Program-made: the position numbers and the translations under genes
Assembly (NCBI GenBank): GCA_029562645.1
Contig: JAKQUI010000077.1
Location: 248,001 to 312,000, forward strand
From: Spirochaetota bacterium
GTDB lineage: Bacteria; Spirochaetota; UBA4802; JAKQUI01
Length of the DNA: 64,000 bases
Reading direction: 5' to 3'
The notes under the pieces: generated by a model
Seen by the model: only the letters and a program-made list of their open reading frames with translations
Told to the model about the DNA's origin: nothing
Database searches by the model: none
Shown here: one piece after another, positions 44,685-54,900 of the stretch
How the letters are laid out: the number at the start of each line of letters is the position of its first letter
Numbering within the stretch: position 1 is the first letter of the stretch

Positions 44685-47252
44685 ATGCGCAGGTATAGCG
44701 GGCTGTCCACGAAGATGACGAAGCCGGGGGTGAAGCCCGCCCGGAACCTCTTCGGGGGCTTTCGGCTCGGGCGCGTTCCCGTTCCCGACTTCATCGGCAT
44801 GGCGGGCACGCTCTACGACCGGCTGCGCTTCGGGATCGGCAACTATCGCGTGGTGATCGCCGGCGTCGCGGCGGGCGTGCTCATCGCGTTCATCGTGATC
44901 CTCGTCATGGACTTCATGAAGGTGCGGTCGCTCGCGACCTATCAGCCCAACACCACCACTAAAATCTACGACAAGAACGGACAGCTCGTCTCCGAGCTCT
45001 TCCGCCAGAAGCGCGAGGTGGTGAAGCTCGACAAGATCCCGAAACACCTGGTGAACGCGTTCATCGCGATCGAGGACAATGAGTTCTACGATCACTTCGG
45101 CATCAACATCAAGGGGATCGTGCGGGCCTTCTTCATCAACATCTTTTCGGGGCGGATCAAGCAGGGCGGAAGCACCATCACCCAGCAGCTCGCGAAGGTG
45201 ATGCTCACCTCCGGCGAGCGGAACCTCTACCGGAAAGCGAAGGAGGCCTGCATCGCCATCATGATGGAGATGGCCTACTCGAAGGACGAGATCCTGGAGT
45301 TGTACCTCAACCAGATCTTTATGGGGCACGGCTCCTACGGCGTGGAGTCGGCGTCGCGCTTTTACTTCGACAAGCATGTGTGGGAGCTCTCGCTCGCGGA
45401 GTCCTCGCTGCTGGCGGCGCTGCCCTCGGCGCCCAACAAGCTCTCGCCCATACGCTATCCCAAGACCGCGATCGAGCGCCACAAGGTGGTGCTGGCCAAG
45501 ATGATCGAGCTGGGCTTCGTGCGCATCAAGGAGGCCGAGGACGCCTTCCTCGCCTTCTGGCCGAATTACCTCGCGGACCTTTCGGACATGTCGCCGTCCA
45601 TGAACACCTGGTCCACGCGGCTCAACCGCACGCCGTGGTTCACCGAGTACATCAGGCGCGAGCTCGTCAAGAAGTACGGCGAGAAGATGGTGTACGAGGA
45701 GGGGCTCAATGTGTACACGACGCTCGACATCACTAAGCAGCTCGCCGCGCAGGAGACGCTGCGCCGCGGGCTCCTGAAGCAGTCCACGGTGTCGAAGGGC
45801 CTGGCCTTCAAGAACTATCATTACGTCGCCGAGAACTACTCGGGGCTGGTGGAGCTCTTCGCGCTCATGTTCGACATCGATCCGTTCGCGAAGAAGGGGT
45901 CGGTCGAGTCCGGTCGCTTCAATGCCTATCTCGAGAGCGGCCTGCTCGACGAGTTGGAGGCGCTCAACCTGATCGTCGGTTTGGACGTCATCGACATCGC
46001 GCTGGACGGCTACAAGCGGCAGTTCACCGAGGAGGTCGAGTTCCAGCAGGTGGAGGGCGCGCTCATCTCCATCAACCCGACCAACGGCTACATCGAGGCG
46101 CTGGTGGGCGGCCGGGAGTTCTCGCAAACCAACCAGCTCAACCGCGCCATGCAGTCGCGGCGGCAGCCCGGCTCCTCCATCAAGCCGCTCATCTACGCGG
46201 CGGCCATGGAGTCGGGCAAGTTCTCGCCGGGGAGCGCCGTGCTCGACTCGCCCATCATCTACCTGGACAGCCAGCACGGCGACTGGATCCCCGAGAACTA
46301 CGAGGGCGAGTACTACGGCCTCATCCGCTTGCGACGGGCGTTGGCGATGTCCATCAACGTGGTCACCATCCGCGTCGCCGAAACGCTGGGCCTGGAATAC
46401 GTGATCCGCTATCTGGACAAGCTCCTCAAGTTCGACGAGGCCGAGTCGAAGCAGCGCATCCCCCGCAACATGTCCATCGCGCTGGGCTCCTTCGAGGTGT
46501 CGCCCTTCGAGCTCGCGCGCGCCTACGCCATCATCGCAAACGGCGGGAAGGACGTGATCCCCTTCAGTATCCGCTCGGTGCGCGACCGGCGGGGGACGGT
46601 GCTCGAGAACCAGGAGGAGGAGGTGCGCGCGCAGCTCCTCAAAGAGGAAAAGAACGGGTCCCTCCAGATCATCAAACCCGAAACGGCGCAGGTGATGATA
46701 AGCATGCTGCGATCGGTCATCTCGGAGGGCACGGGGCGCGGCGCCAGCCCCGGCCGCGTCGCCGGCGGAAAAACCGGGAGCACCAACAACTGGAAGGACG
46801 CCTGGTTCGTGGGCTTTGTCCCGCAGTTGGCCACGTGCATCTGGGTCGGATACGACAAGCTGGGCCTGTCGCTGGGCGTGGGACAGGCGGGGGGCGGGGT
46901 CGCCGCGCCGATGTGGGGACAGTACATGCGCGAGGCCCTCAAGAACGAGCCGGTGCTGCAGTTCCCCAATTACGCGCCGCTGGCCGGCGGGCGGGTCTGC
47001 GCCAGCTCGGGACTGCTGCCGTCGCCTTCCTGCAAGGAGGTGATCGACGAGATATTCGTGCCGGGTTCGCAGCCGGACAAGGCATGCGACGTGTGCTCGG
47101 GCGAGGCCGGCGTGAAGGTGGGCTCCTTTCGCCGCGGGCCCAAGGAGAACATCACCTCCGACCAGAAGAAGTCCATCATGAGCAATATCAAGAAGCGCTC
47201 GGGGGAGGGCAGGCCGGTCCTCCGGGACTTCGGCGACGACCTGCTCGATTGA
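44685..47252 (+). CDS. mrcA: Penicillin-binding protein 1A (bifunctional)
   Basis: An 855-residue class A PBP from the ATG at 44685; GTG 44661 is an alternative. One membrane helix sits near residues 60-80. The GT51 glycosyltransferase has IEDNEFYDHFG (catalytic Glu) and GGSTITQQLAK. The transpeptidase has GSSIKPL (nucleophile Ser), a SIN-type second motif and the KTG motif in GGKTGSTNN. It builds and cross-links peptidoglycan at the inner membrane. lysA, which makes lysine from diaminopimelate, follows 39 bases later on the same strand, a plausible wall-metabolism pair. Confidence 0.93.
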   Translation: MRRYSGLSTKMTKPGVKPARNLFGGFRLGRVPVPDFIGMAGTLYDRLRFGIGNYRVVIAGVAAGVLIAFIVILVMDFMKVRSLATYQPNTTTKIYDKNGQLVSELFRQKREVVKLDKIPKHLVNAFIAIEDNEFYDHFGINIKGIVRAFFINIFSGRIKQGGSTITQQLAKVMLTSGERNLYRKAKEACIAIMMEMAYSKDEILELYLNQIFMGHGSYGVESASRFYFDKHVWELSLAESSLLAALPSAPNKLSPIRYPKTAIERHKVVLAKMIELGFVRIKEAEDAFLAFWPNYLADLSDMSPSMNTWSTRLNRTPWFTEYIRRELVKKYGEKMVYEEGLNVYTTLDITKQLAAQETLRRGLLKQSTVSKGLAFKNYHYVAENYSGLVELFALMFDIDPFAKKGSVESGRFNAYLESGLLDELEALNLIVGLDVIDIALDGYKRQFTEEVEFQQVEGALISINPTNGYIEALVGGREFSQTNQLNRAMQSRRQPGSSIKPLIYAAAMESGKFSPGSAVLDSPIIYLDSQHGDWIPENYEGEYYGLIRLRRALAMSINVVTIRVAETLGLEYVIRYLDKLLKFDEAESKQRIPRNMSIALGSFEVSPFELARAYAIIANGGKDVIPFSIRSVRDRRGTVLENQEEEVRAQLLKEEKNGSLQIIKPETAQVMISMLRSVISEGTGRGASPGRVAGGKTGSTNNWKDAWFVGFVPQLATCIWVGYDKLGLSLGVGQAGGGVAAPMWGQYMREALKNEPVLQFPNYAPLAGGRVCASSGLLPSPSCKEVIDEIFVPGSQPDKACDVCSGEAGVKVGSFRRGPKENITSDQKKSIMSNIKKRSGEGRPVLRDFGDDLLD

Positions 47253-47291
47253 GCGCGGCGCACAGAGCATCATAGAACAGAGAACAACACC

Positions 47292-48545
47292 ATGGCAACC
47301 GAAAAGAACCTTCCGTTCACTAAACAGCAGATCGAAGCGATCATCGAGCGGCACCCGACGCCGTTTCATATTTACGACGAGCGCGCGATTGTCGATAACG
47401 CCCGGCGGTTGATCCGCGCCTTCGCGTGGGCGCCCGGCTACACCGAGTACTTCGCCGTGAAGGCGACGCCGAACCCGCACCTCCTGAAGCTCTTGGCGGG
47501 CGAGGGCTTCGGCGCCGACTGCAGCTCGCTGCCGGAGCTCGTGCTCGCGGAGCGCGCCGGCGTCACCGGGGAGCGCATCATGTTCACCTCGAACGATACG
47601 CCGGCGCATGAGTTCGTCAAGGCGCGCGAGCTCGGCGCGATCATCAACCTGGACGACATCAGCCACATCCCGTTCCTCGAGGCCGCCTGCGGCATTCCGG
47701 AGGTGATCTCCTTCCGCTACAACCCGGGGCCGCTCAGGACGGGAGGCTCCATCATCGGTCATCCGGAGGAATCGAAGTACGGCTTTACGCGCGAGCAGCT
47801 CTTCGAGGGCTATCGCCTGGTGCGCGACAAGGGGGCGCGGCGTTTCGGGCTGCACAGCTTCATCATCTCCAACGAGCTCAATCGCGGCTTCTTCGTGGAG
47901 ACGGCGCGCATGCTCTTCGAGCTCGCCATCGAGCTCAAGCGCGAGATGGACCTGCGGCTGGAGTTTCTGAACCTCTCCGGCGGCATTGGGATCCCGTATC
48001 GGCCCGATCAGGACGCGGTTGATTTGGAGGCGCTCTCCGCGGAGATCAAGGCCGAGTATGAGCGCACGATCGTCCCGGCCGGGCTGCACCCGATGAAGAT
48101 ATTCATGGAGTGCGGCCGCATGGTCACGGGCCCGTACGGCTACCTGGTCTCGCGCGTGCTCCACCTGAAGAACATCTACAAGCAGTACGTGGGACTCGAC
48201 GCCTGCATGGCGAACCTCATGCGCCCGGCGCTCTATGGCGCCTATCATCATATCACCGTGATGGGAAAGGAGGGCGCGCCGCGCGACCGGGTGTACGACG
48301 TGACCGGCTCGCTGTGCGAGAATAACGACAAGTTCGCGATCGACCGCGCGCTCCCGGCGATCGAGATCGGCGACATCGTGGTGATCCACGACGCCGGCGC
48401 GCACGGGCACGCGATGGGCTTCAACTACAACGGCAAGCTGCGCTCGGCGGAGCTCCTGCTGCGCCCGGACGGCTCTGTGAAGCTCATCCGCCGCGCCGAG
48501 ACGATGGACGACTACTTCGCGACGCTGGATGTGTCGTCGCTGTAG
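47292..48545 (+). CDS. lysA: Diaminopimelate decarboxylase-family enzyme
   Basis: A 417-residue fold-type III PLP decarboxylase. The PLP lysine lies in YFAVKATPNPHLL. The phosphate-binding glycine loop is LNLSGGIGIP, and the substrate motif CENNDKFA includes the family cysteine. The final step of lysine synthesis converts meso-diaminopimelate to lysine and CO2. Length and motifs favour LysA over ornithine or arginine decarboxylase, though a related activity cannot be excluded. It follows the PBP1A gene. Confidence 0.88.
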   Translation: MATEKNLPFTKQQIEAIIERHPTPFHIYDERAIVDNARRLIRAFAWAPGYTEYFAVKATPNPHLLKLLAGEGFGADCSSLPELVLAERAGVTGERIMFTSNDTPAHEFVKARELGAIINLDDISHIPFLEAACGIPEVISFRYNPGPLRTGGSIIGHPEESKYGFTREQLFEGYRLVRDKGARRFGLHSFIISNELNRGFFVETARMLFELAIELKREMDLRLEFLNLSGGIGIPYRPDQDAVDLEALSAEIKAEYERTIVPAGLHPMKIFMECGRMVTGPYGYLVSRVLHLKNIYKQYVGLDACMANLMRPALYGAYHHITVMGKEGAPRDRVYDVTGSLCENNDKFAIDRALPAIEIGDIVVIHDAGAHGHAMGFNYNGKLRSAELLLRPDGSVKLIRRAETMDDYFATLDVSSL

Positions 48546-48592
48546 AAAGCATCCTGCCGGGTAAAGACCCGACGTTTGCGTGCGCTTTTTGT

Positions 48593-48621
48593 TTGACGAA
48601 GCGTATATGTCCGCGTATACT
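48593..48621 (+). promoter_or_regulatory. Sigma-70-type promoter for the second vapBC
   Basis: TTGACG (48593-48598) and TATACT (48616-48621) with a 17-base spacer. A GTATA...TATAC inverted repeat, 8 bases between the arms, overlaps the -10 region and could be the antitoxin operator. Confidence 0.6.
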
Positions 48622-48650
48622 TGTTCTATCCCTGCCGTCAGGAGCCCCAT

Positions 48651-48872
48651 ATGCCCCAGATTACCATCTATGTCAGCAAGGAGCTCGAAAAAACGATCGT
48701 GAGCCGCGCGAAAAAGGAAAAGGTTTCCTTGTCCCGATGGATCAGCGCGCGCCTGGAGCGTTCACTCGAATATGAATGGCCCGCGGACTATTTTGGTCTG
48801 TTTGGCTCGGTGGCGGATATCGAACGGCCGCCGCAACCGGATGGAACCCGGGACCGTCGCGAGTCGCTATGA
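48651..48872 (+). CDS. VapB-like antitoxin (ribbon-helix-helix type)
   Basis: A 73-residue protein from the ATG at 48651, with CAGGAG upstream. Residues 1-45 (QITIYVSKELEKTIVSRA, then VSLSRWISARLERS) are a CopG-type ribbon-helix-helix. The rest is a short disordered toxin-binding tail. Unlike the antitoxin at 36972, it is not AbrB-like, so the two modules differ in the antitoxin fold. Its stop overlaps the toxin start. Confidence 0.85.
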   Translation: MPQITIYVSKELEKTIVSRAKKEKVSLSRWISARLERSLEYEWPADYFGLFGSVADIERPPQPDGTRDRRESL

Positions 48873-49273
48873 AATATATCCTCGACACCAATATCTGCGT
48901 CTATGCGCTGAAGAACATGTTTCCGTCGATTGCGGCGCATCTGAAATCCGTACGGCCTTCGGATGTCGCCATCCCAACCATCGTTGAAGCGGAATTGCTG
49001 CTGGGCGCGTACAAGAGCAGCGCCCGGGAGGCGACGATCAGGGCGGTGTCGCTGTTTCTTGAACCGATTACGCGAATCCCCTTCGGGGAGCGTGAAGCGC
49101 AGTGTTATGCCGATATCCGCGCAGGGCTCGAGAAGCGGGGAGTGCCGATCGGACCGAACGATTACATTGTCGCGGCGTCGGCGGTCGCCCATCGGGCGAC
49201 ATTGGTTACCCATAATACCGGCGAGTTCTCGCGTGTTCCCGGTCTGGTCATCTGCGATTGGTGCGAGGCGTAA
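48869..49273 (+). CDS. VapC-like PIN-domain toxin, second module
   Basis: A 134-residue PIN protein from ATG 48869, overlapping the antitoxin stop in an ATGA pattern. Active-site acids are in YILDTNICVYA, VEAELLLGAYKS and IGPNDYIVAAS, with HNTGEF at the end. Such toxins cut specific RNAs. It is a separate copy from 37202-37618 and clearly diverged. It is followed 17 bases later by an unrelated unknown gene. Confidence 0.88.
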   Translation: MKYILDTNICVYALKNMFPSIAAHLKSVRPSDVAIPTIVEAELLLGAYKSSAREATIRAVSLFLEPITRIPFGEREAQCYADIRAGLEKRGVPIGPNDYIVAASAVAHRATLVTHNTGEFSRVPGLVICDWCEA

Positions 49274-49290
49274 GCGAGCGGCATCCCGTC

Positions 49291-49758
49291 ATGAACACCA
49301 ATCCCCTCATCGGCTTCATCCGGACCCTCGGGCTCATCATGAGCGGGCGCGTGCTCTTTCTGGGCTCCAGCGTCGGGAAGCAGCTCGCAATGCCCGACGG
49401 CAGGGTGTTCACGGTGTTTCGTCATGTGAAGATACGCCCGAAGGGGATCAGCCCCGATCCCGAAGCGGTGTTTCTCGTGCGCTTCAAGCCAAGGCGGATG
49501 AGCGATCGCGCCAATCGCGTCTTTTCACTGCTTCCCATGCTGGTATTCATGGGCTTTCGCGGGTTTCGCCAGAAATACTGGGCGGTGGAGGAGGGGACCG
49601 GCCTGTGCCAGGGGCTCTACGAGTGGCAGACGATGGCGGACGCGGGGAACTACGCGAACTCCATCGCCATGCGTTTCATGCGCAACCGTTCGGTCCCCGA
49701 GTCGGTTTCCTTCGAGATCATCGACCAGCGCGCGGCGCGGTACTGGGCGTTTGGATGA
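49291..49758 (+). CDS. Hypothetical protein, possibly ABM-like fold
   Basis: A 155-residue protein from the ATG at 49291. It has no signal peptide and no membrane helix, though two hydrophobic stretches occur (VFSLLPMLVFMGFRGF). The region FRQKYWAVEEGTGLCQGLYEWQTMADAGNYANS recalls dimeric alpha-beta barrel (ABM-type) proteins such as YdhR or spheroidene monooxygenase relatives, but I cannot assign one. It follows the vapBC pair and converges on recQ, 16 bases between stops. Confidence 0.6.
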   Translation: MNTNPLIGFIRTLGLIMSGRVLFLGSSVGKQLAMPDGRVFTVFRHVKIRPKGISPDPEAVFLVRFKPRRMSDRANRVFSLLPMLVFMGFRGFRQKYWAVEEGTGLCQGLYEWQTMADAGNYANSIAMRFMRNRSVPESVSFEIIDQRAARYWAFG

Positions 49759-49774
49759 GGTGACCGACGGCCGC

Positions 49775-51583
49775 TCAGTCGATGTTTCGTTCCGCGCAGT
49801 AGTCCCGAATCATCACCAGAAACTCATCGCCGTACCGCTCGCACTTGTGCTCGCCGACGCCGTGTATGTCCAGGAGCGCAGCCCGGTCGCGGGGATAGCG
49901 CGAGGCCATCTCGGAAAGCGTCCGGTCGGAGAAGACGACGTACGGTGGCACGCCCCCGGCTGATGCAAGCGCCATGCGAAGTTTCTGGAGCCTCTCGAAG
50001 AGCTCGCGGTCGTAGTCGGCCTGTGCGGATTTCCCGCCGGCGAAAACGGCGCGCCGGTCGTTGATAATCGTGCCGCGCACCGTGGCGTCGCCGCGCATAA
50101 CGTCGTAGCCGAGCCGGGTGATCGTGAGGACCCCGAAGTTTTCCATGTCCTGGACCATTAAACCCTGCCGGATGAACTGGCGCGCCAGATGCAGCCATTG
50201 CTTCTTCGAGTAGTCCGCCCCGATGCCGTAGGTGGACAGTCGGTGATGGTCGTACGAGAGAATCTTGTGCGATTCCGATCCGCGCAGCACGTCGATGATG
50301 TGGTTGACGCCGAATCGCTCGTTCACGCGCTTCACGCAGGAGAGGAGCTTCTGCGCGGGGACGGTGAGGTCCTCGCCCGGCGCCGGCGGCTGCGTGCAGT
50401 TGTCGCACATGCCGCAGTCGTCGTGCTCGTAGGCCTCCCCGAAATAGGCGATGAGGGGCGCGCGACGGCATCCGGTCGCCTCGGCGTAATCGACCAGCGC
50501 CCTGAGGTGGCGCTCGGCGTTCGCGCGCTCCCGGTCGTCCTCCTTCTGGTTGATGAAAAACCTGATCTTGTGGATGTCCCCGTAGCTGTACAGGAGCAGG
50601 CAGTGCGCGGGCAGGCCGTCGCGTCCCGCGCGCCCCGTCTCCTGGTAGTACGATTCGATGCTCTTGGGAAGATCGTAGTGCACCACGAAGCGGATGTTCG
50701 ACTTGTGGATCCCCATCCCGAAGGCGATGGTGGCGACGATGATCTGCACCTCGTCGCGGATGAAGCGCTCCTGGTTCTGTTTGCGGACCTCGTCCTCGAG
50801 CCCCGCATGATAGGGGAGGACCGAATGTCCCGCGTCGGCGAGGCGCGCGGCGAGGGCGTCCACGCCGTTGCGCGAAAAGCAGTAAACGATCCCCGACTGC
50901 CCGGGAAACGCGCTCAGGAACGCCGCGAGCTGGGCGTAGGCGTCGTCCTTGGGGAGCACCTGGAAGAAGAGGTTCTCGCGGTTGAAGCTGGCCACGTACA
51001 CGCCCGCGTCGCGCAGGCGCAGGCTCTCCACGATGTCGCGGCGCACCGCCTCGGTCGCGGTCGCGGTGAGGGCCACGCAGACGGCGTCGGGGAAACCGGC
51101 CCGGAAGGCGGCCATCTGACGGTACTCCGGGCGGAAGTCGTGGCCCCATTCGGAGATGCAGTGCGCCTCGTCGATCGCGATGCAGTCCACGCGCACCGAC
51201 GCGAGGAGGGAGGCGATGTCGCGCTTGAGGAGCGTCTCGGGGGCCGCGTAGAGGATCTTCGCAGCGCCGTCGGTGATGCGCATAACGTTTTCGCGGTACT
51301 CGTCCGGGTCGATCATGCTGTTGAGCGCGAGTGCGGGCACGCCGTAGCCGCGCAACTGGTCCACCTGGTCCTTCATGAGCGAGATGAGCGGCGATACCAC
51401 CACCGTGAGCCCCTCGAAGAGCAAGGCGGGGATCTGGTAACAGATGGACTTGCCGCCGCCGGTGGGCATGATGGCCAGCGTATCGCGCTTCGACAGGACC
51501 GAGCGGATGATCTCCTCCTGCAGGGGCCGGAAGGTGTCGTAGCCGAACGGGTGTTTCAATATGGATCGTGCGGTATCGGTCAT
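49775..51583 (-). CDS. recQ: ATP-dependent DNA helicase RecQ
   Basis: A 602-residue superfamily 2 helicase. Motif I is GGGKSICYQIPALL and motif II is DEAHCISEWGHDFRPEY with the RecQ aromatic loop. The zinc domain has CRRAPLIAYFGE and CGMCDNC, then the winged helix and a C-terminal HRDC domain (~520-600). Length and order match canonical RecQ, which unwinds 3' to 5' in recombination and repair. It is isolated, convergent with the gene at 49291. Confidence 0.93.
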   Translation of the reverse strand: MTDTARSILKHPFGYDTFRPLQEEIIRSVLSKRDTLAIMPTGGGKSICYQIPALLFEGLTVVVSPLISLMKDQVDQLRGYGVPALALNSMIDPDEYRENVMRITDGAAKILYAAPETLLKRDIASLLASVRVDCIAIDEAHCISEWGHDFRPEYRQMAAFRAGFPDAVCVALTATATEAVRRDIVESLRLRDAGVYVASFNRENLFFQVLPKDDAYAQLAAFLSAFPGQSGIVYCFSRNGVDALAARLADAGHSVLPYHAGLEDEVRKQNQERFIRDEVQIIVATIAFGMGIHKSNIRFVVHYDLPKSIESYYQETGRAGRDGLPAHCLLLYSYGDIHKIRFFINQKEDDRERANAERHLRALVDYAEATGCRRAPLIAYFGEAYEHDDCGMCDNCTQPPAPGEDLTVPAQKLLSCVKRVNERFGVNHIIDVLRGSESHKILSYDHHRLSTYGIGADYSKKQWLHLARQFIRQGLMVQDMENFGVLTITRLGYDVMRGDATVRGTIINDRRAVFAGGKSAQADYDRELFERLQKLRMALASAGGVPPYVVFSDRTLSEMASRYPRDRAALLDIHGVGEHKCERYGDEFLVMIRDYCAERNID

Positions 51584-51906
51584 GATTCGCCTGGGCGTTA
51601 CATCAGTTGTGTGCGTCTGTATTGTATACGAGCGTGCGGGCGATTAATCCAAGCAAGTGCGCCGTGATCCTCCCCCGCGCATTCGAGACGAGCATCGGTA
51701 TTCGCGCGGTGAAGGGCAAATACATTTTTTCGGCCGCTCAAGCGAAAGAACCGTGCGCGTGTCATCGCCGGCCGTCCGCGGATTTATTCTCTTGACTTTT
51801 CACGCGAAGGGGAGCACACAAGGGGTCCGGTTGTCGCCGCATCGTCCTATCGGGTGGCCCGCGCCGCGGCAGGGGGCCGTGGGTCGTCGACCGTCGAAAT
51901 CGCACC
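51584..51906. other. Intergenic region without a clear gene
   Basis: A 323-base gap between divergent recQ and the large regulator gene. TTGACT occurs near 51794, but no -10 at good spacing is seen. No open frame with coding character and no repeat were found. Confidence 0.4.
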
Positions 51907-54900
51907 ATGGAGCACATCGGCACAATACTCAACGGCGCGTACCGGATCGCGGAGAAGCTCCGGGAGGATTGGTCGTGCCAGGTCTACCGCGCGCATGCCG
52001 TATCCGGCGGGGACGCGGTCGATGCGACGATCATCAAGCGCGAGGCGCTCTCCGGCCGGCTGGAGGGAACGATCCGATTCCGCTCCGAGATGGAGACCGT
52101 CCGCGATTTCGACCATCCCGCCATCGTCCGCGCGCTCCAGGCCGGCGAGCAATTCGGCACCGTGTATGTGGTGAGCGCGCGATGCGACGCACCGCAGCTC
52201 TCGGGCGTCATGCGCGACGCCGCGGGCGACGTGCCGCGCGCCCTCGCCATAAGCGTCGATCTCTGCCGGGCCCTCGCGTACGCGCACGGACGCGGGGTGC
52301 TCCACAGGGGGATCAGGCCGGATGCGGTCATGGCCGGTCGGGACGGGGCGATGCTTGCGGGCTTCGGCCTCGCGCATGTGGTCGAGTGCGCCGCCGCCAC
52401 CTCGCCGGAGGACCGGGCGACGCTGTTCGGCTATCTGGCCCCCGAGCAAAGCGGGTTGATCCGCAAGCGCGTCGACGAGCGCTCCGATCTCTATCAGCTC
52501 GGCGTGCTGCTCTATCACCTGACGACGGGCCGGTTGCCCATCACGGGCGACAGCGTGACCGCGATCGTCCACCGCCACCTCACCCAGGTCCCCGAGCCCC
52601 CCGCGCGAGTGAACACGCGCCTTCCCGCCGTGCTCGACCGCATCATCATGCGGCTCCTCGAAAAGGACCCGGACCGACGGTATCAGAGCGCCACTGGGCT
52701 GTGCGCCGACCTCGAGCGGCTGATTGGCGGCAATGACGACTTTATTCCCGGCCTGGACGATCACGCGAGCCGCATTGAGCTCGGCGGACCGCTCATTGGA
52801 CGCGAGACGGAGTTCGAGCGGCTCACGCGGCTCTATGAGCGAACGCGCCGTGGACGGTGCGCCGTGTGCGTCATCGACGGACCGCCGGGCTCGGGGAAAA
52901 CGCGGCTCGTCGAGGAATTCGTGGACCATGTGCGCGGCGTGGGGGGCGCCATCATGACGGGGCGGTGCGTCTCCCAGGGGCCCGCCAGGCCGTACGGCCC
53001 GCTCAACGAGGCGCTGGCCGGGTATGCCGCGGCCTTCGCCGCCTATCCCGACGAGCGGCGGGCGGCGATCCGCGCGCGCACCGCTGAGGAGTTCCCGAGC
53101 CTGCGCTCCCTCGTGGCGACGCTGTGTCCCGCGATCACGGGCGTCATCGGCGAAGGGGGTGCGGTGGAGCCGATCAGGGCCGAGCGCGAGGGCGCGCGCT
53201 TTCTCGAGGTCGCCGCGCGCCTCTTCTGCGTCCTGGCCGATTGCGAGCGCGGCCTGGCGCTGATCGTCGAGGACGCGCACTGGGCTGACGAGGGGACGAT
53301 GGCGATCCTCGCCGCGGCGCTCTCCGCCCGGGGAGACCATCCCCTGATGATCGTGCTCACCCGGCGCGGCGGTCCGGGGGGCGACGACGGATTCGTTCCC
53401 GGAACACACGCCCGCGCGATCGCGGAGCGCATCAGCCTCGGGCCGTTCGATGAGGCGACGCACGAGCGCTTCGTCGCGCGCATCCTCCGCGACGAGGGCG
53501 ACGATGTCCGTTCGATTGCGCGGCGCATCTTCCCGCACAGCGGAGGGATCCCGTTTCTGTCGTTGGAGCTCATCAGGCGGTATTTGGATGATGGCGCGCT
53601 GTCCTATCTCAACGGACGCTGGCATGCCGACCGCGCGCGGCTGGCGTCGATCGACGCGGGAGGGGGCGACCGCGATGTGCTGCTGGCGCGGATCGCCGGG
53701 CTGGACGATGACGATCGCGACATTCTTTCGGTCGCCGCGCTGATCGGCCGCTCATTCCGCCCGGAGCTCGTCGCCGCGGTGAGCGGGCGGGAGGTCGCGC
53801 GGGTGCTCGGGGCGATCGACCGCGCCGGAGATCGCGCGCTCATCGAGCCCGACGTCGGGGAGGCCTACGCGTTCATGCACGACCGCATCCGCGAGGCCTT
53901 CTGCGCGGGGCTCCCCGGCGAGCGGACGCGCGCCCTGCACCGGGCGGCGGTCGAAACGCTCGCCCGATCGCTCTCCGACGACGACGATGCGACGTTGTTT
54001 GAAATCGCCCATCACGCGATCGAGGCGGAGGACCGCGCGCTCATCGTCCGCTGGGCGTCCCGCGCGGCCGGTCGCGCCCGCGCGCGCTACGCGCTCGAAA
54101 GCGCCGGGCGCTACCTGCGCGAGGTGCTGCGCCATCTGGAGCGCGACGGGGACGGGGACGCGCGGGCGCTCTTCGTGAGCGCGACCGTCGAGCTGGGCGA
54201 GATCGCGATCGTCACCGGACGGACCGACGAGGGCGTCGAGACGTTGCGCGGCATCCTTCCGCGGATCGACGACGACCGCACGCGCGCGACGGCCTATCGC
54301 CTGCTCACCGACGCCTGCTACCGACGCGGGGACTGGGCCGGCTGCGAGGAGAACGCCGCGCGCGGCCTGCGCCTGCTGGGGGAGCGGCTCCCGCGGACCC
54401 GCGGGCGGGTCGTCGCGGGGATCCTGCGCGAGCTCGCCGTGCACGCGGCGCACGTGCTGTTGCCCGCGGTCTTTGTGCGCGCATCGACACGCGGGACCGG
54501 CGCGGTGCCCCGGGAGATCGTGGGATTCTACGAACCGCTCAGCATGTCCTACGGGCTCAATGATCCCCTGCGGCTGGTCCGCTGCGCCCTGCGGATCCTG
54601 AACATCGCCGAGCGCCGGATCGGGCCCTCGCCGGAGCTCGCCAAGGCGCTCTCCGGGTACGCGTCGGTGTGCATGGCCGTTCCGCTGTTCGCGCGGGCGC
54701 GGCGCTATCATCGTCGCGCGCTGGCGCTCAACGAATCGCTGGGTTTCGAGGGCGGCATCGCGAAAAGCTGCGAGCTGATGGGATACTTCTACGAGTGGAG
54801 CGGCGATTTCACCGCCGCACGGCTCTCCTTCCAGCGCTCGCTGGACATCTACCGCCGGCTGGGCGACGCCAAGGAATACGCCATGGTGCTCAACGGCCTG

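Noticed and set aside
44538-48650. A 1370-codon open frame on the minus strand
   Set aside because: It lies opposite PBP1A and LysA, both with clear motifs, and is made of low-complexity charged sequence, as expected from GC-rich codon shadows.
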